Source: Caulobacter mirabilis
GTDB taxonomy: Bacteria; Pseudomonadota; Alphaproteobacteria; Caulobacterales; Caulobacteraceae
Reading direction: 5' to 3'
Length of the DNA stretch: 64,000 bases
NCBI RefSeq assembly: GCF_002749615.1
Contig: NZ_CP024201.1
Coordinates: forward strand, 1,550,001 to 1,614,000
Shown: positions 44,596-56,198 of the stretch, piece after piece
How the letters are laid out: each line of letters opens with the position of its first letter
How positions within the stretch are numbered: the stretch's first letter is position 1
The notes under the pieces: generated by a model
What the model was told of the DNA's origin: nothing
The model's input: only the letters and a program-made list of their open reading frames with translations
Databases searched by the model: none
Translations under genes and position numbers: made by a program

Positions 44596-45501
44596 TTAGC
44601 CGCCGGCCATCTTGCGGAAGAACTTCTGGCCCTGCTCGCCGCCGGCGAAGTAGGCCTTCTGACCGGCGTCGTCGGTGATCTTGCCCCAGTTGTCGCGGAC
44701 TTCCTCGGCCGACAGGCCGCCTTCGCCCAGGTACACGCCCTCGGTCTCGATGATCCGCGACAGGGCGAACACGCCCGCGCCGGCGGTCAGGATGGCGCCC
44801 GTGGGGGCTTCGTCCGAGGCCAGGTAGACCACGCCCGGGGTGACGTATTCCGGCTTCAGCTTCTCCAGCACTTCCGGCGGCATCAGGCCCTCGGTCATGC
44901 GGGTGGCCGCGACCGGGCTGATGGCGTTGATGTGGACGTTGTTCTTCTGGCCCTCGAGCTTGATGGTGTTCATGAAGCCGATGATGCCGAGCTTGGCCGC
45001 GCCGTAGTTGCTCTGGCCGAAGTTGCCGTACAGGCCCGACGACGAGGTCGTCACGACGATGCGGCCGAAGTTCTGGGCCTTCATGATCTCCCAGGCGGCC
45101 TTCACCGGCTTGACCGTGCCCATCAGGTGGACGTTCAGCACCAGTTCGAAGTCGGCGATCTCCATCTTGGAGAACGACTTGTCGCGCAGGATGCCGGCGT
45201 TGGCGATCAGGATGTCGATGCGGCCCCAGGCGTCCATGGCCTGCTGGATCATCAGGGCGACGCCGGCGTCGTCGGTCACCGACGAGCCGTTGGCGATGGC
45301 TTCCCCGCCGAAGGCCTTGATCTCGGCGACCACGGCCTCGGCCGCGGCGGAGCTGCCGCCCGAGCCGTCCATCGAACCGCCCAGGTCGTTGACCACGACC
45401 TTGGCGCCGCGGCGGGCGAGTTCGAGGGCGTGCTGACGACCCAGGCCGCCGCCGGCGCCCGTGACGATCGCGACTTTCCCGTCGAAGCGGATGTCGGCCA
45501 T
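44596..45501 (-). CDS. SDR-family oxidoreductase (MFE-2-like 3-hydroxyacyl-CoA dehydrogenase type)
   Basis: A 301-residue short-chain dehydrogenase. The cofactor motif is VTGAGGGLGRQHALELARRG with NDLGGSMDG, the catalytic serine is in VTTSSSGLYGN and the YxxxK pair in SNYGAAKLGI. The long insert and NDLGG motif resemble the dehydrogenase part of peroxisomal multifunctional enzyme 2, suggesting a 3-hydroxyacyl-CoA substrate. The ATG at 45501 starts at the usual FDGKVAIVTG. Downstream of csoR on the same strand but about 100 bases away. Confidence 0.85.
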   Translation of the reverse strand: MADIRFDGKVAIVTGAGGGLGRQHALELARRGAKVVVNDLGGSMDGSGGSSAAAEAVVAEIKAFGGEAIANGSSVTDDAGVALMIQQAMDAWGRIDILIANAGILRDKSFSKMEIADFELVLNVHLMGTVKPVKAAWEIMKAQNFGRIVVTTSSSGLYGNFGQSNYGAAKLGIIGFMNTIKLEGQKNNVHINAISPVAATRMTEGLMPPEVLEKLKPEYVTPGVVYLASDEAPTGAILTAGAGVFALSRIIETEGVYLGEGGLSAEEVRDNWGKITDDAGQKAYFAGGEQGQKFFRKMAGG

Positions 45502-45604
45502 GTGCGTATTCCCCTTGCGCTGAACGCTCGTTTGATTGTCGTCCGGCGTTTTGCGGCGCAGCAGAGGAGGCGTCAAGCCATGCCCCTAGGGGAAAGGGGC
45601 GCGG

Positions 45605-45880
45605 TCAGGCCCGGCTCCGGCCGAACACCTCCATCAGCTCGGCCACCTTGCGGCGCTGCTCCTCGGCGTCGCCGCTGGCGATCGCGCCCTCGACGCAGTG
45701 GGCGACGTGGTCCTTGAGGATCTCCTCCTCGACCTTGCGCAAGGCGGCCTGCACGGCGGCGATCTGGGTGATCACGTCGATGCAGTAGCGGTCCTCGGCG
45801 ATCATCTTCGACAGGCCGCGCACCTGACCTTCGATGCGGTTCAGGCGTTTCTGGACGGAGGTCTTGTTTTCGCGGTGCAT
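45605..45880 (-). CDS. csoR: CsoR-type copper-sensing repressor
   Basis: A 91-residue all-helical repressor. The copper ligands C33, H58 and C62 (RYCIDV, KDHVAHC) show the CsoR spacing. [20 protein letters not shown] is the family's N-terminal DNA-binding helix. It should bind palindromes in the divergent csoR-copA region and release when Cu(I) binds. FrmR- and RcnR-type sensors differ in the N-terminal ligand, so copper is the best guess, supported by the neighbouring ATPase. Confidence 0.9.
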   Translation of the reverse strand: MHRENKTSVQKRLNRIEGQVRGLSKMIAEDRYCIDVITQIAAVQAALRKVEEEILKDHVAHCVEGAIASGDAEEQRRKVAELMEVFGRSRA

Positions 45881-45887
45881 TCTTCAA

Positions 45888-45929
45888 ATACCCCCTGGGG
45901 GTGTCTTCCTTATACCCTCTGAGGGTATA
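45888..45929. promoter_or_regulatory. Two CsoR-type palindromes
   Basis: ATACCCCCTGGGGGTGT (45888-45904) and TATACCCTCTGAGGGTATA (45911-45929; perfect) match the TACCC...GGGTA operators of CsoR proteins. They lie right before csoR and about 55-95 bases before copA, 23 bases centre to centre. Confidence 0.88.
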
Positions 45930-45984
45930 TATGGCTTGTGAGCGTACATGTAGGGATGTCGTCGCTTTCGGGAGAAGCCCCCCA

Positions 45985-48381
<2,397 letters not shown>

Positions 48382-48389
48382 CGAAAAAA

Positions 48390-48461
48390 GGGGACATGTA
48401 CGCGCCGCGTACGTGTCCCCTTCGAGTTCGGAGGGGACACGCACCCAAGGTGCATGTCCCC
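48390..48461. repeat. BIME-like paired hairpins (GGGGACA family), copy 3
   Basis: First hairpin 48390-48420: GGGGACATGTACGC then GCGTACGTGTCCCC. Second hairpin 48433-48461 in opposite sense: GGGGACACGCACC then GGTGCATGTCCCC. AAAAAA precedes it. Between convergent copA and the HlyD-type gene. Confidence 0.85.
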
Positions 48462-48470
48462 GGCCTTCAC

Positions 48471-49487
48471 CTACTTCTCGCGCGCCGGAGTCTTCATCGC
48501 GCGGTCGGCCGGGACGCCCTGGGTCGAGACCTTCTGGGCGCCGGCGACCTTGCCCGGCTTCATGAACTTGACCAGGACGCGCTGGCCGATCAGCAGGGGC
48601 GTGTTGTCGGCGGTCACGACCACCTCGACCACCCGCTCGTCCGAACGCTGCGACGGATCGTCGGAGGCCAGCTTGCGGGCGCCGAACACCGCCGCCCGGC
48701 GCAGGACCTTGCCGACATAGGTCTTGGACGGATCGCCTTCCGGCTGGATCTCGACCTGCTGGCCCGACTGGATGTTCGGGATGTCGCTCTCGACGATCTC
48801 GGCGCGGGCGATGCGCGGGGCGTCCGGCTCGAGGTCGAACATGGTCGAGACGTTCAGGGTCGAGGCGCCGGCGCCGGGGTTGGCGTAGCGGCGAGCGATG
48901 CGGCCGGCGGTCGGCGCGCGGATGAAGGTCTGCTCCAGGGCGTACTCCGCCGTGCGCAGGGCGGCCATATGGGTGGCGATGGCGGCGCGTTGAGCGGCGA
49001 TCTGGGCCTCGCCGTCGCGGATCTGGTCGCGCTGCTGGTCGATCTTCTGGCGGGCGACGAAGTTGTTGTCGATCAGGGCTTCCAGGCGCTTGTACTCGCG
49101 CCGGGCGGCGTCGAGCTTGACCTGCATCACGGCGATCTGGGCCTGGGCCTGGGCGACGTCGGCGCGGGCGCGCTCGAGGCCGAGACGGGCTTCGTCGTCT
49201 TCCTGGCGGGCCAGGATCTGGCCGGCCACGACGCGCTCGCCTTCCTGGACCAGCACTTCCTTGACCACGCCGCCGCGGCGCGCGGCGACCTGGATGATGC
49301 CGCCCTCGACGTCGACCTTGCCGTTGGCGATGGCGGCGTAGGGGCTCACCACCTTCTTCTTGGCGGCCTCGGCGGCCTCGGCCTTCTTGGCTTCCTGGTT
49401 CTTGGTGAAGGCCGTCACGCCGACGCCGGCGATCACCACCAGCACCAGGCCGATCCACAGCCATTTGTTCTTCAGAAAAGCGGGCAT
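48471..49487 (-). CDS. HlyD/DevB-type periplasmic adaptor
   Basis: A 338-residue membrane fusion protein with one N-terminal helix (LWIGLVLVVIAGVGVTAF). A lipoyl domain is split around a long coiled-coil hairpin (about 95-190; RLEALIDNNFVARQKIDQQR), followed by a beta-barrel (VEIQPEGDPSKTYVGKVLRR). It should link the ABC transporter encoded upstream to an outer-membrane factor. Last gene of the permease-ATPase-adaptor operon. Cargo unknown. Confidence 0.87.
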   Translation of the reverse strand: MPAFLKNKWLWIGLVLVVIAGVGVTAFTKNQEAKKAEAAEAAKKKVVSPYAAIANGKVDVEGGIIQVAARRGGVVKEVLVQEGERVVAGQILARQEDDEARLGLERARADVAQAQAQIAVMQVKLDAARREYKRLEALIDNNFVARQKIDQQRDQIRDGEAQIAAQRAAIATHMAALRTAEYALEQTFIRAPTAGRIARRYANPGAGASTLNVSTMFDLEPDAPRIARAEIVESDIPNIQSGQQVEIQPEGDPSKTYVGKVLRRAAVFGARKLASDDPSQRSDERVVEVVVTADNTPLLIGQRVLVKFMKPGKVAGAQKVSTQGVPADRAMKTPAREK

Positions 49488-49509
49488 TGCTTGCGGTCCT
49501 TAGGATCGG

Positions 49510-50265
49510 TCAGTGCGAAGCCAGAGTGGCTTCGGGATTGGGGACGCGGCGCTGATCGTCGATGATCTTGCCGTCTTCGATGTGGATCACCCGGTCGGCC
49601 CAGGCCTCCAGGCGCGGGTCGTGGGTCACGCAGATCACGGCGGCGCCGTGCTCGGTGGCCGCGCGCCGCAGCAGCTTGATCACCACCTGGCCGTTCTCGC
49701 CGTCGAGGGCCGAGGTCGGCTCGTCGGCGAACAGGATCTTCGGGTCCTTGGCCAGGGCGCGGGCGATGGCCACCCGCTGCTTCTCGCCGCCCGACAGCTC
49801 GGCCGGGCGCTGGTTCAGGCGGTGGCCGAGGCCGACCTCCTCCAGCGCCTGGGTGGCGCGGCGCTTGGCCTGCTCGGGCGTCAGCCCCTGGTACTTCAGC
49901 ACCGTCTGCACCTGTTGCAGGGCGGTGAGGGCCGGGAACAGGTTGAAGCCCTGGAAGATGAAGCCGCAGTGGTCGAGGCGGAACTTGTCGATCCGGCCGG
50001 TGGAGAGCTTCCACAGGTCGTCGACGTCCAGCGCATCGACGCGGCCTTCTTCCGGACGCAGCAGGCCGGACAGGGCGGCGATCAGGGTCGACTTGCCCGA
50101 GCCCGACGGACCCATGACCATGGTCAGGTCGCCGTGGCGGGCATCGAAGTCGACGCCCTTGAGCACTTCCACCCAGGCCTTGCCCGACTTGAAACGCTTG
50201 ACCAGCTGCTTCGCCTCGATGGCGTAGTCGCCGTGCTTTCCGTGGACCGTGGTGTGACTGTTCAT
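49510..50265 (-). CDS. MacB/LolD-type ABC ATPase
   Basis: A 251-residue ATP-binding subunit. Walker A is VMGPSGSGKSTLIAALSGLL, the Q loop is GFIFQGFNLFPAL, the signature LSGGEKQRVAIARALA and Walker B ILFADEPTSALD. The class serves FtsX-type permeases. Start overlaps the permease stop by 4 bases (ATGA), and the adaptor follows by 22 bases. Confidence 0.92.
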   Translation of the reverse strand: MNSHTTVHGKHGDYAIEAKQLVKRFKSGKAWVEVLKGVDFDARHGDLTMVMGPSGSGKSTLIAALSGLLRPEEGRVDALDVDDLWKLSTGRIDKFRLDHCGFIFQGFNLFPALTALQQVQTVLKYQGLTPEQAKRRATQALEEVGLGHRLNQRPAELSGGEKQRVAIARALAKDPKILFADEPTSALDGENGQVVIKLLRRAATEHGAAVICVTHDPRLEAWADRVIHIEDGKIIDDQRRVPNPEATLASH

Positions 50266-51434
50266 CGAAGCAGATCCGCCGGCTGGCTTTTCTTGAGGAT
50301 GCCGAGGGACAGCAGACCCGACCCGATGGCGATGAGGATGAGGCCGCCGCCGACGATGATCAGCAGGACCAGCGGCATGCCGATCACGACGGCGTTCATC
50401 GCGGCGAGAAGCTTGATCAAGAAGGTCAGGAAGATCGCCGCCGCGACCCCGACCACGCCGACCCAGAAGCTGAGCTCCACGACGATCCGGCGCAGGCTGC
50501 CCATGCTGACCCCCAGGGCGCGCAGGGAGGCGAACTCCTTGATGTTGGCCATGATGGCGCCGCGCAGGGTCTGCCAGGTGATGGCCACGCCGATGATGAT
50601 GCCCAGCACCACGCAGCCGCCGATGATGATGACCAGGATGCCTTCCTCGAACATCGCGTTGGCGTTGGCGTCGGCGAGTTCCTGGCGCGTCCAGGCCTTC
50701 CAGTCGCCGTTGCCCATCTTGTTGAGATCGGCGGCGACCTGGGCGGCGCGGGCGGGGTTCTTGATCTTGACCATCAGCGGGCCGACGCGCGGGCCGGTGT
50801 CGGCCTGGCCGACCATGCGCAGGGTGTCGCGCGACATGACGATGGTCGGCTGCATCATGTTCGGATAGCCGCGCAGGACGCCGACGACGGTCACGGTCTG
50901 GCCGTTGTAGAGCGCCTTGTCGCCCAGCTTCACGCCCAGGGTCGGCAGAGAGGTCTCGTCGATCGCCACCGTGTAGGGCTGGCGCAGGGCGTCGACCAGT
51001 TCCTGGGAATAGTCCGTCGGAATGGTCACCGCGCCCGGCGTCGTGTCGATGATGCTGGTCATCACGAACTTCTGCTTCGGCGCACCCTGTTTGGCCCGAT
51101 CGGCGGCGCTCATCGTCGGGTCGTAGTTCTTGACCGACTGGAAGGTGCCGCCGGCGCCGTCGAAGGGCTGAACCTCAAGCACTTCGGGATGGTTGTAGAC
51201 CAGCGGCACGAAGCGGCGCGGCAGGCCGGACGGGCCGCTGATCAGGCTGGTGGCGCCGGGGCGCATGACCATGATGTCGGCGCTGGAGCGCTCGGTCTGG
51301 GCCGTGAAGCTCTGGCCGATGCCCATGAAGACGCCGGTCATCGACATGACCAGGACGCCGGACAGCGCCAGCGCCATGACGGCCGCCATATAGCGCCGCC
51401 ATTCGAAGATCAGTGTGGCCAAAGCCAACGACAT
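50262..51434 (-). CDS. FtsX/MacB-type ABC permease
   Basis: A 390-residue permease with one N-terminal helix (MAAVMALALSGVLVMSMTGV), a large periplasmic domain (about 40-260) and three C-terminal helices (GILVIIIGGCVVLGIIIGVA; GVVGVAAAIFLTFLI; LLIIVGGGLILIAIG), the FtsX layout. With the ATPase and HlyD-type adaptor it resembles the DevCA-DevB exporters of lipids or glycolipids. Divergent from the S46 peptidase gene. Confidence 0.88.
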   Translation of the reverse strand: MSLALATLIFEWRRYMAAVMALALSGVLVMSMTGVFMGIGQSFTAQTERSSADIMVMRPGATSLISGPSGLPRRFVPLVYNHPEVLEVQPFDGAGGTFQSVKNYDPTMSAADRAKQGAPKQKFVMTSIIDTTPGAVTIPTDYSQELVDALRQPYTVAIDETSLPTLGVKLGDKALYNGQTVTVVGVLRGYPNMMQPTIVMSRDTLRMVGQADTGPRVGPLMVKIKNPARAAQVAADLNKMGNGDWKAWTRQELADANANAMFEEGILVIIIGGCVVLGIIIGVAITWQTLRGAIMANIKEFASLRALGVSMGSLRRIVVELSFWVGVVGVAAAIFLTFLIKLLAAMNAVVIGMPLVLLIIVGGGLILIAIGSGLLSLGILKKSQPADLLR

Positions 51435-51608
51435 GATGTGCGGTGCTCCCCGAAACGCCCGAATAACGATGCTCAGGTTCTGTACGGCGCGCCCGTTCTG
51501 GCCAAGTTAAATCGAGGTAAGGCCTTGCGGGGCGCCCCGGAAAACGGGTTTGCGGGCGCCGACGTCGTCGTTAAAGACGCCAGAACCTTCCCCTATCGAG
51601 GATTTTCG

Positions 51609-53675
51609 ATGAACCGTGTTTCTCCGCTCGCCGTGACCGTCTGCCTCGGCGCGCTGTCGTTCGCCTCGGCCGCCGCCGCCGACGAGGGCATGTGGACGTA
51701 CGAGAATTTCCCCTCGGCGAAGGTGCAGGCGACCTACGGCGTCAAGATCGACAAGCCCTGGCTGGACCACATGCGCGCCGCCTCGGTGCGGCTGCCCGGC
51801 TGCTCGGCCTCGGTGGTCTCCAAGGACGGCCTGGTGCTGACCAACAACCACTGCGTGGTCGACTGCCTGGTGGAGCTGTCCAGCCCTGAGAAGGATCACA
51901 TGAAGGACGGGTTCCTCACCGCGACGCGTGCGGAAGAGCGCCAGTGTCCCGGCATGACCGCCGAGATCCTGGTCGGAACCTTCGACGTCACCGACCAGAT
52001 CCGCGCCGCCACCGACGGCAAGACCGGCCAGGACTACGCCACGGCCCGCAGCGCCGCGATCGCCGCCGCCGAACAGGCCAACTGCAAGGGCGAGGCGGGC
52101 TTCCGCTGCCAGACCATTCCGCTGTACCGCGGCGGGCAGTACGTGGTGTACCGCTACCAGCGCTACACCGACGTCCGGATGGTGTTCGCGCCCGAGTTCG
52201 CGGCGGCCTTCTTCGGCGGCGACCCGGACAACTTCAACTTCCCGCGCTACGACATCGACGCCGCCTTCCTGCGGCTCTACGACAAGGGTCAGGTCGTCAA
52301 GACGCCGACCTTCCTGAAGTGGAACGCGAGCGCGCCCAAGGCCGGCGAGCCGACCTTCGTCTCGGGCAATCCGGGCTCGACCGAGCGCCTGCTGACCGTG
52401 TCGCAGCTGGAAACCTATCGCGACCTGACCATCCCGGCAGCCCAGCTGCAGCGGTCCGAGCTGCGCGGTCGCCTGATCGAGTACGGTCGGCGTGACGGGG
52501 AGGCCAAGCGTCTGGTCGCCGACCCGATCTTCAGCCTGGAGAACAGCTACAAGGTCTTCTTCGGCCGGCAGTTCACGCTCAACGACGCCGCCTTCCTCGA
52601 CATGAAGCGCAGGGAAGAGGCCGAGCTTCGCGCCAAGGTCGCCGCCGATCCCAAGCTGGCCGCCGAGATCGGCGATCCCTGGGGCGAGATCGACGCGGCT
52701 CAGAAGGCCTACGCCGACAGCTTCCTGGCCTACCGCCAGCTGGAATCGGACGCCGGCCGCGGCTCGCAGCTGTTCGCCTGGGCCCGCACCCTGGTCCGCG
52801 CCGCCGCCGAGCGGCCGAAGGCCTCGGGCGAGCGCCTGTCGGAATTCGCCGACTCCCGACTGGCCGGCGTCGAGCGCGGCCTGACCACCGCCAAGAAGGT
52901 CGAGCTCCCGCTGGAGCAGATCAATCTCGAGCACTGGCTGCTGAAGAGCCGCGAATACCTGGCCGCCGATCCGGAGGCCCAGGCCGCTGTGCTCGGCCGC
53001 GAGAGCCCCGAGGGCCTCGCCGCCCGCCTGGTGAAGAGCAAGCTGGCCGACCCGGCCGTCCGCAAGGCCCTGTGGGACGGCGGCGCCGAGGCGATCAAGG
53101 CCTCGGACGACCCGATGATCCAATTCGTCCTGAAGCTGGATCCGGCCGCCCGCGGCGTCCGTACGGTCTGGGAGGCCAAGGTTTCGGGTCCGACCGACCG
53201 CGCCGCCGAGCGGATCGCCAAGGCCCGGTTCGCGGCCTACGGGGACAGCGTCTATCCGGACGCCACCTTCACCCTGCGCCTGAGCTACGGGAAGGTCGCC
53301 GGCTGGACCCATCGCGGCCGCACCGTCGAGCCGTTCACCACCCTGGGCGGCGCCTTCGAACGCGCGACCGGCGAGGAACCCTACGCCCTGCCGAAGAGCT
53401 GGCTGGACGCCAAGGCCGGGCTGAAGCTGGACACCGTCTACGACTTCGTCACCACCAACGACATCATCGGCGGCAACTCCGGCTCGCCGGTGGTCAACGC
53501 CAAGGGCGAGGTGATCGGCGCGGCCTTTGACGGCAACATCCACAGCCTGGGCGGCGCCTACGGCTACGACGGCGCGATCAACCGCACCGTCGTGGTCTCG
53601 ACGGCGGGCGTCACCGAGGCGCTGAAAACGATCTACCGCCGCGACGCCCTGGTGAAGGAACTGACCGGGAAGTAG
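51609..53675 (+). CDS. S46-family dipeptidyl peptidase
   Basis: A 688-residue exported serine peptidase of the DPP7/DPP11 family, removing dipeptides from peptide N termini in the periplasm. The signal peptide ends ASAAAA. The catalytic histidine is in TNNHCVVDCL (H81), the aspartate in FNFPRYDIDAAF (D215/D217) and the serine in GGNSGSPVVN (S624). Residues 270-540 form the helical lid. ATG at 51609 follows AGGATT. Specificity (hydrophobic or acidic P1) is not decided here. Ends in a perfect palindrome. Confidence 0.92.
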   Translation: MNRVSPLAVTVCLGALSFASAAAADEGMWTYENFPSAKVQATYGVKIDKPWLDHMRAASVRLPGCSASVVSKDGLVLTNNHCVVDCLVELSSPEKDHMKDGFLTATRAEERQCPGMTAEILVGTFDVTDQIRAATDGKTGQDYATARSAAIAAAEQANCKGEAGFRCQTIPLYRGGQYVVYRYQRYTDVRMVFAPEFAAAFFGGDPDNFNFPRYDIDAAFLRLYDKGQVVKTPTFLKWNASAPKAGEPTFVSGNPGSTERLLTVSQLETYRDLTIPAAQLQRSELRGRLIEYGRRDGEAKRLVADPIFSLENSYKVFFGRQFTLNDAAFLDMKRREEAELRAKVAADPKLAAEIGDPWGEIDAAQKAYADSFLAYRQLESDAGRGSQLFAWARTLVRAAAERPKASGERLSEFADSRLAGVERGLTTAKKVELPLEQINLEHWLLKSREYLAADPEAQAAVLGRESPEGLAARLVKSKLADPAVRKALWDGGAEAIKASDDPMIQFVLKLDPAARGVRTVWEAKVSGPTDRAAERIAKARFAAYGDSVYPDATFTLRLSYGKVAGWTHRGRTVEPFTTLGGAFERATGEEPYALPKSWLDAKAGLKLDTVYDFVTTNDIIGGNSGSPVVNAKGEVIGAAFDGNIHSLGGAYGYDGAINRTVVVSTAGVTEALKTIYRRDALVKELTGK

Positions 53676-53686
53676 CCGGCGCGATC

Positions 53687-53714
53687 GCAGTGCGTGGTTC
53701 GAACCACGCACTGC
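53687..53714. terminator. Perfect 28-base palindrome after the S46 gene
   Basis: GCAGTGCGTGGTTC is followed directly by its reverse complement. It lies 12 bases after the stop and is followed by ATCCTT. Its core TGCGTGGTTCG also occurs in the thyA-folA repeat, so it belongs to a dispersed family. Confidence 0.65.
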
Positions 53715-53793
53715 ATCCTTGCGCCGTCGGGCGCCTTCGTAGTCAATCGTTCGGACAAGGCGCGGGTGGGGACTCGGCGCCTGGGGAGACTTC

Positions 53794-55074
53794 ATGTTCC
53801 GGCTCGAGAATGCTCAAAGCCTTGTCGGGATCGCCCTGACCCTTCTGGTCTGCTGGCTGGTGTCGGAGGACCGCAAGCGCTTCCCCTGGCGCCTGGCCCT
53901 GGGCGCGCTGGCCGTCCAGGTCGGCCTGATCCTGCTGCTGTTCGGCCTGCCGGCGGCGCGCGGGGTGGTCAAGGCGATCAGCGACGCGGTCGACGGCCTG
54001 GGCGCGGCCACGGCGCACGGCACCCAGTTCGTGTTCGGCTATCTCGGCGGCGGGCCGCAGCCCTATCCTGTCGAGAATCCGGCCGCCCAGTTCGTCTTCG
54101 CCTTCCAGGTGCTGCCGCTGATCCTGGTGATCTCGGCCCTGTCGGCCCTGCTGTGGCACTGGGGGATCCTGAAGTGGATCATCCGCGGCTTCGGTTTCCT
54201 GTTCTCCAAGACCATGGGCATGGGCGGCGCCTCGGCGACGGCCACGGCGGCCAACATCTTCGTCGGCATGGTCGAGACGCCGATCATCATCCGCGCCTAT
54301 CTCGACAAGCTCACCCGGTCGGAGCTGTTCATGATGATGGTGGTCGGCCTGGCCACCGTCGCCGGCTCGACCATGGTCGCCTACGCGACGGTCCTGAAGT
54401 CGGTGCTGCCCAACGCCGCCGCCCATGTGCTGGTCGCGTCGGTGGTCTCGGCGCCCGCCGGCGTTCTGCTGGCCCGGCTGATCGTGCCGGAGAAGAGCGG
54501 GGAGGGCGGGGTGAGCGTCGACTATACCTCGCTGCTGAAATACGACAGCGCCATCGACGCCATCTCCAAGGGCGTCAGCGACGGCCTGATGGTGGTGCTG
54601 AACATCTCGGCCATCCTGATCGTCTTCGTCGCCCTGGTCGCCATCGGCAACGAGCTGCTGAGCCTGCTGCCGGCCATCGGCGGCCAGCCGGTGACCATCG
54701 AGCGTATCCTGGGGGTGGCCTTCTCGCCCCTGGCCTGGAGCCTCGGGGTCGACTGGAGCGAGGCCGGCAAGGCCGGCTATCTGCTCGGCGTGAAGTTGAT
54801 GCTCACCGAGTTCATCGGCTTCATCCAGCTGGGCGCGATCCCGGCCGACCAGATGAGCGAGCGCACCCGGATGATCATGACCTACGCCCTGTGCGGCTTC
54901 GCCAACGTGGGGTCGGTGGGCATCACGGTCTCGGGCATGGGCGTACTGATGCCCGAGCGCCGCGGCGAGATCATCGGCATGGTCTGGAAGGCCCTGTTGG
55001 CCGGCTTCCTGGCGACCTGCATGACGGCCGCGGTCGTTGGCGCCATGCCGCGTGAGCTGTTCGGGATTCAATAA
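53794..55074 (+). CDS. Concentrative nucleoside transporter (CNT/NupC family)
   Basis: A 426-residue inner-membrane symporter with about nine to ten helices plus re-entrant loops. The start SLVGIALTLLVCWLVSEDRK, the gate QVLPLILVISALSALLWHW, and GMGGASATATAANIFVGMVE with TPIIIR match CNT proteins; MTEFIG-like LMLTEFIGFIQL and CGFANVGSVGI are the second conserved block. Imports nucleosides with protons or sodium. ATG at 53794. Confidence 0.92.
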   Translation: MFRLENAQSLVGIALTLLVCWLVSEDRKRFPWRLALGALAVQVGLILLLFGLPAARGVVKAISDAVDGLGAATAHGTQFVFGYLGGGPQPYPVENPAAQFVFAFQVLPLILVISALSALLWHWGILKWIIRGFGFLFSKTMGMGGASATATAANIFVGMVETPIIIRAYLDKLTRSELFMMMVVGLATVAGSTMVAYATVLKSVLPNAAAHVLVASVVSAPAGVLLARLIVPEKSGEGGVSVDYTSLLKYDSAIDAISKGVSDGLMVVLNISAILIVFVALVAIGNELLSLLPAIGGQPVTIERILGVAFSPLAWSLGVDWSEAGKAGYLLGVKLMLTEFIGFIQLGAIPADQMSERTRMIMTYALCGFANVGSVGITVSGMGVLMPERRGEIIGMVWKALLAGFLATCMTAAVVGAMPRELFGIQ

Positions 55075-55095
55075 AGAAAAACAAGGGGAACGCTT

Positions 55096-55722
55096 ATGAA
55101 GCTCTACGACAGCCTACGGGCGCCGAACCCGCGCCGCGTGCGTTGGTTCCTGGCCGAGAAGGGCGTCGAGGATCAGCTCGAGATCATCAACCTCGACATC
55201 CTCAAACAGGAGCACCGCGACCCCGGCTTCCTGGCCAAGGCGGGCCTGGCCAACATTCCGGCGTTGGAGATCGACGACGAGACCACCATCACCGAGTCGG
55301 TCGCCATCTGCCGTTACCTGGAGAGTCTCTTCCCCGAGCCGAACATGTTCGGCCGCGACGCCAAGGAGACCGCGGTCATCGAGATGTGGACCCGCCGCGC
55401 CGAGATGATGCTGGCCACGCCGCTCATGCTGGCGGTCCGCCACAGCCATCCGGCGCTGGCGGCGCTGGAGAAGCAGATCCCCGAGATCGCCGAGAGCAAC
55501 AAGGCGGGCGCAACCCGGGCGTTGAAGGTCTTCGAGCGCCGGCTGGGCGAGAGCGCGTTCATCGGCGGCGATCGCGTCACCATCGCCGACATCCTGGCCG
55601 CCTGCTCGATCGACTTCTCGCGCATGGCCCGCTTCGCCATCCCGGATGAGGCCCCGAACGTGAAGCGCTGGTACGAGGCCATGCAGGCCCGGCCGGCGGC
55701 GAAGGCGGGGACGGGCGCCTGA
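55096..55722 (+). CDS. Glutathione S-transferase family protein
   Basis: A 208-residue GST. The thioredoxin-like N domain (KLYDSLRAPNPRRVRWFLAE, LANIPALEIDDETTITESVA) and all-helical C domain (GDRVTIADILAACSIDFSR) are complete. Cytoplasmic conjugation of glutathione to electrophiles is expected; the substrate is unknown. It starts 21 bases after the transporter gene, with AAGGGGAA as ribosome site, and its stop overlaps the next start (TGATG). Confidence 0.9.
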   Translation: MKLYDSLRAPNPRRVRWFLAEKGVEDQLEIINLDILKQEHRDPGFLAKAGLANIPALEIDDETTITESVAICRYLESLFPEPNMFGRDAKETAVIEMWTRRAEMMLATPLMLAVRHSHPALAALEKQIPEIAESNKAGATRALKVFERRLGESAFIGGDRVTIADILAACSIDFSRMARFAIPDEAPNVKRWYEAMQARPAAKAGTGA

Positions 55723-56198
55723 TGCGCGCCCTGCTGGCCGCGGCGGTCCTGCTGCTGGCGCCGGTCGCGGCCGGCGCCCAATCCTCGTCTCAGACCCTGA
55801 CCGTCACCAACGCCGACGGCAAGGCGACGATCTTCACGGCGGAGACGCTGAAGGATCTGCCGCGCGCCAAGGCTCTGCTCGGCGGCAAGCGGGGCTACGA
55901 AGGGACGACCCTGTCGTCGGTGCTGCGCGAGGCGGGCGTGGTCCAGGGGCCGCGCCTGCACGGCAAGCCGATGGCCGCCTATGTCGTGGTCGTCGGCAAG
56001 GACGGCTATCGCGCCGTCCTGTCGCTGGCCGAAACCGATCCCAGCTTCCGCGACGCCCCGATCATCCTGGCCGACCGGAAAGACGAAGGGCCCCTCGCGG
56101 AGAACGAAGGGCCCTGGCGTCTGGTGATCGGCGCCGACGCCCGCCCCGACCGCGGCGTGCGCCAGGTCGAGACGGTGTCGGTGGTGCTGGCGCCTTAG
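55722..56198 (+). CDS. Secreted protein with oxidoreductase-molybdopterin-like fold
   Basis: A 158-residue exported protein. The signal peptide ([18 protein letters not shown]) precedes a fold similar to the molybdopterin-binding domain of sulfite-oxidase-type proteins: [42 protein letters not shown] and [20 protein letters not shown]. The cofactor-binding cysteine of real molybdoenzymes is absent, so it is probably a non-catalytic relative. Translationally coupled to the GST gene. Confidence 0.75.
   Translation: MRALLAAAVLLLAPVAAGAQSSSQTLTVTNADGKATIFTAETLKDLPRAKALLGGKRGYEGTTLSSVLREAGVVQGPRLHGKPMAAYVVVVGKDGYRAVLSLAETDPSFRDAPIILADRKDEGPLAENEGPWRLVIGADARPDRGVRQVETVSVVLAP

Noticed and set aside
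51507..53795. 762-codon minus-strand frame opposite the S46 peptidase
   Set aside because: High-GC antisense shadow; composition is Arg/Gly/Ala-rich without any domain, while the plus strand holds a complete peptidase.
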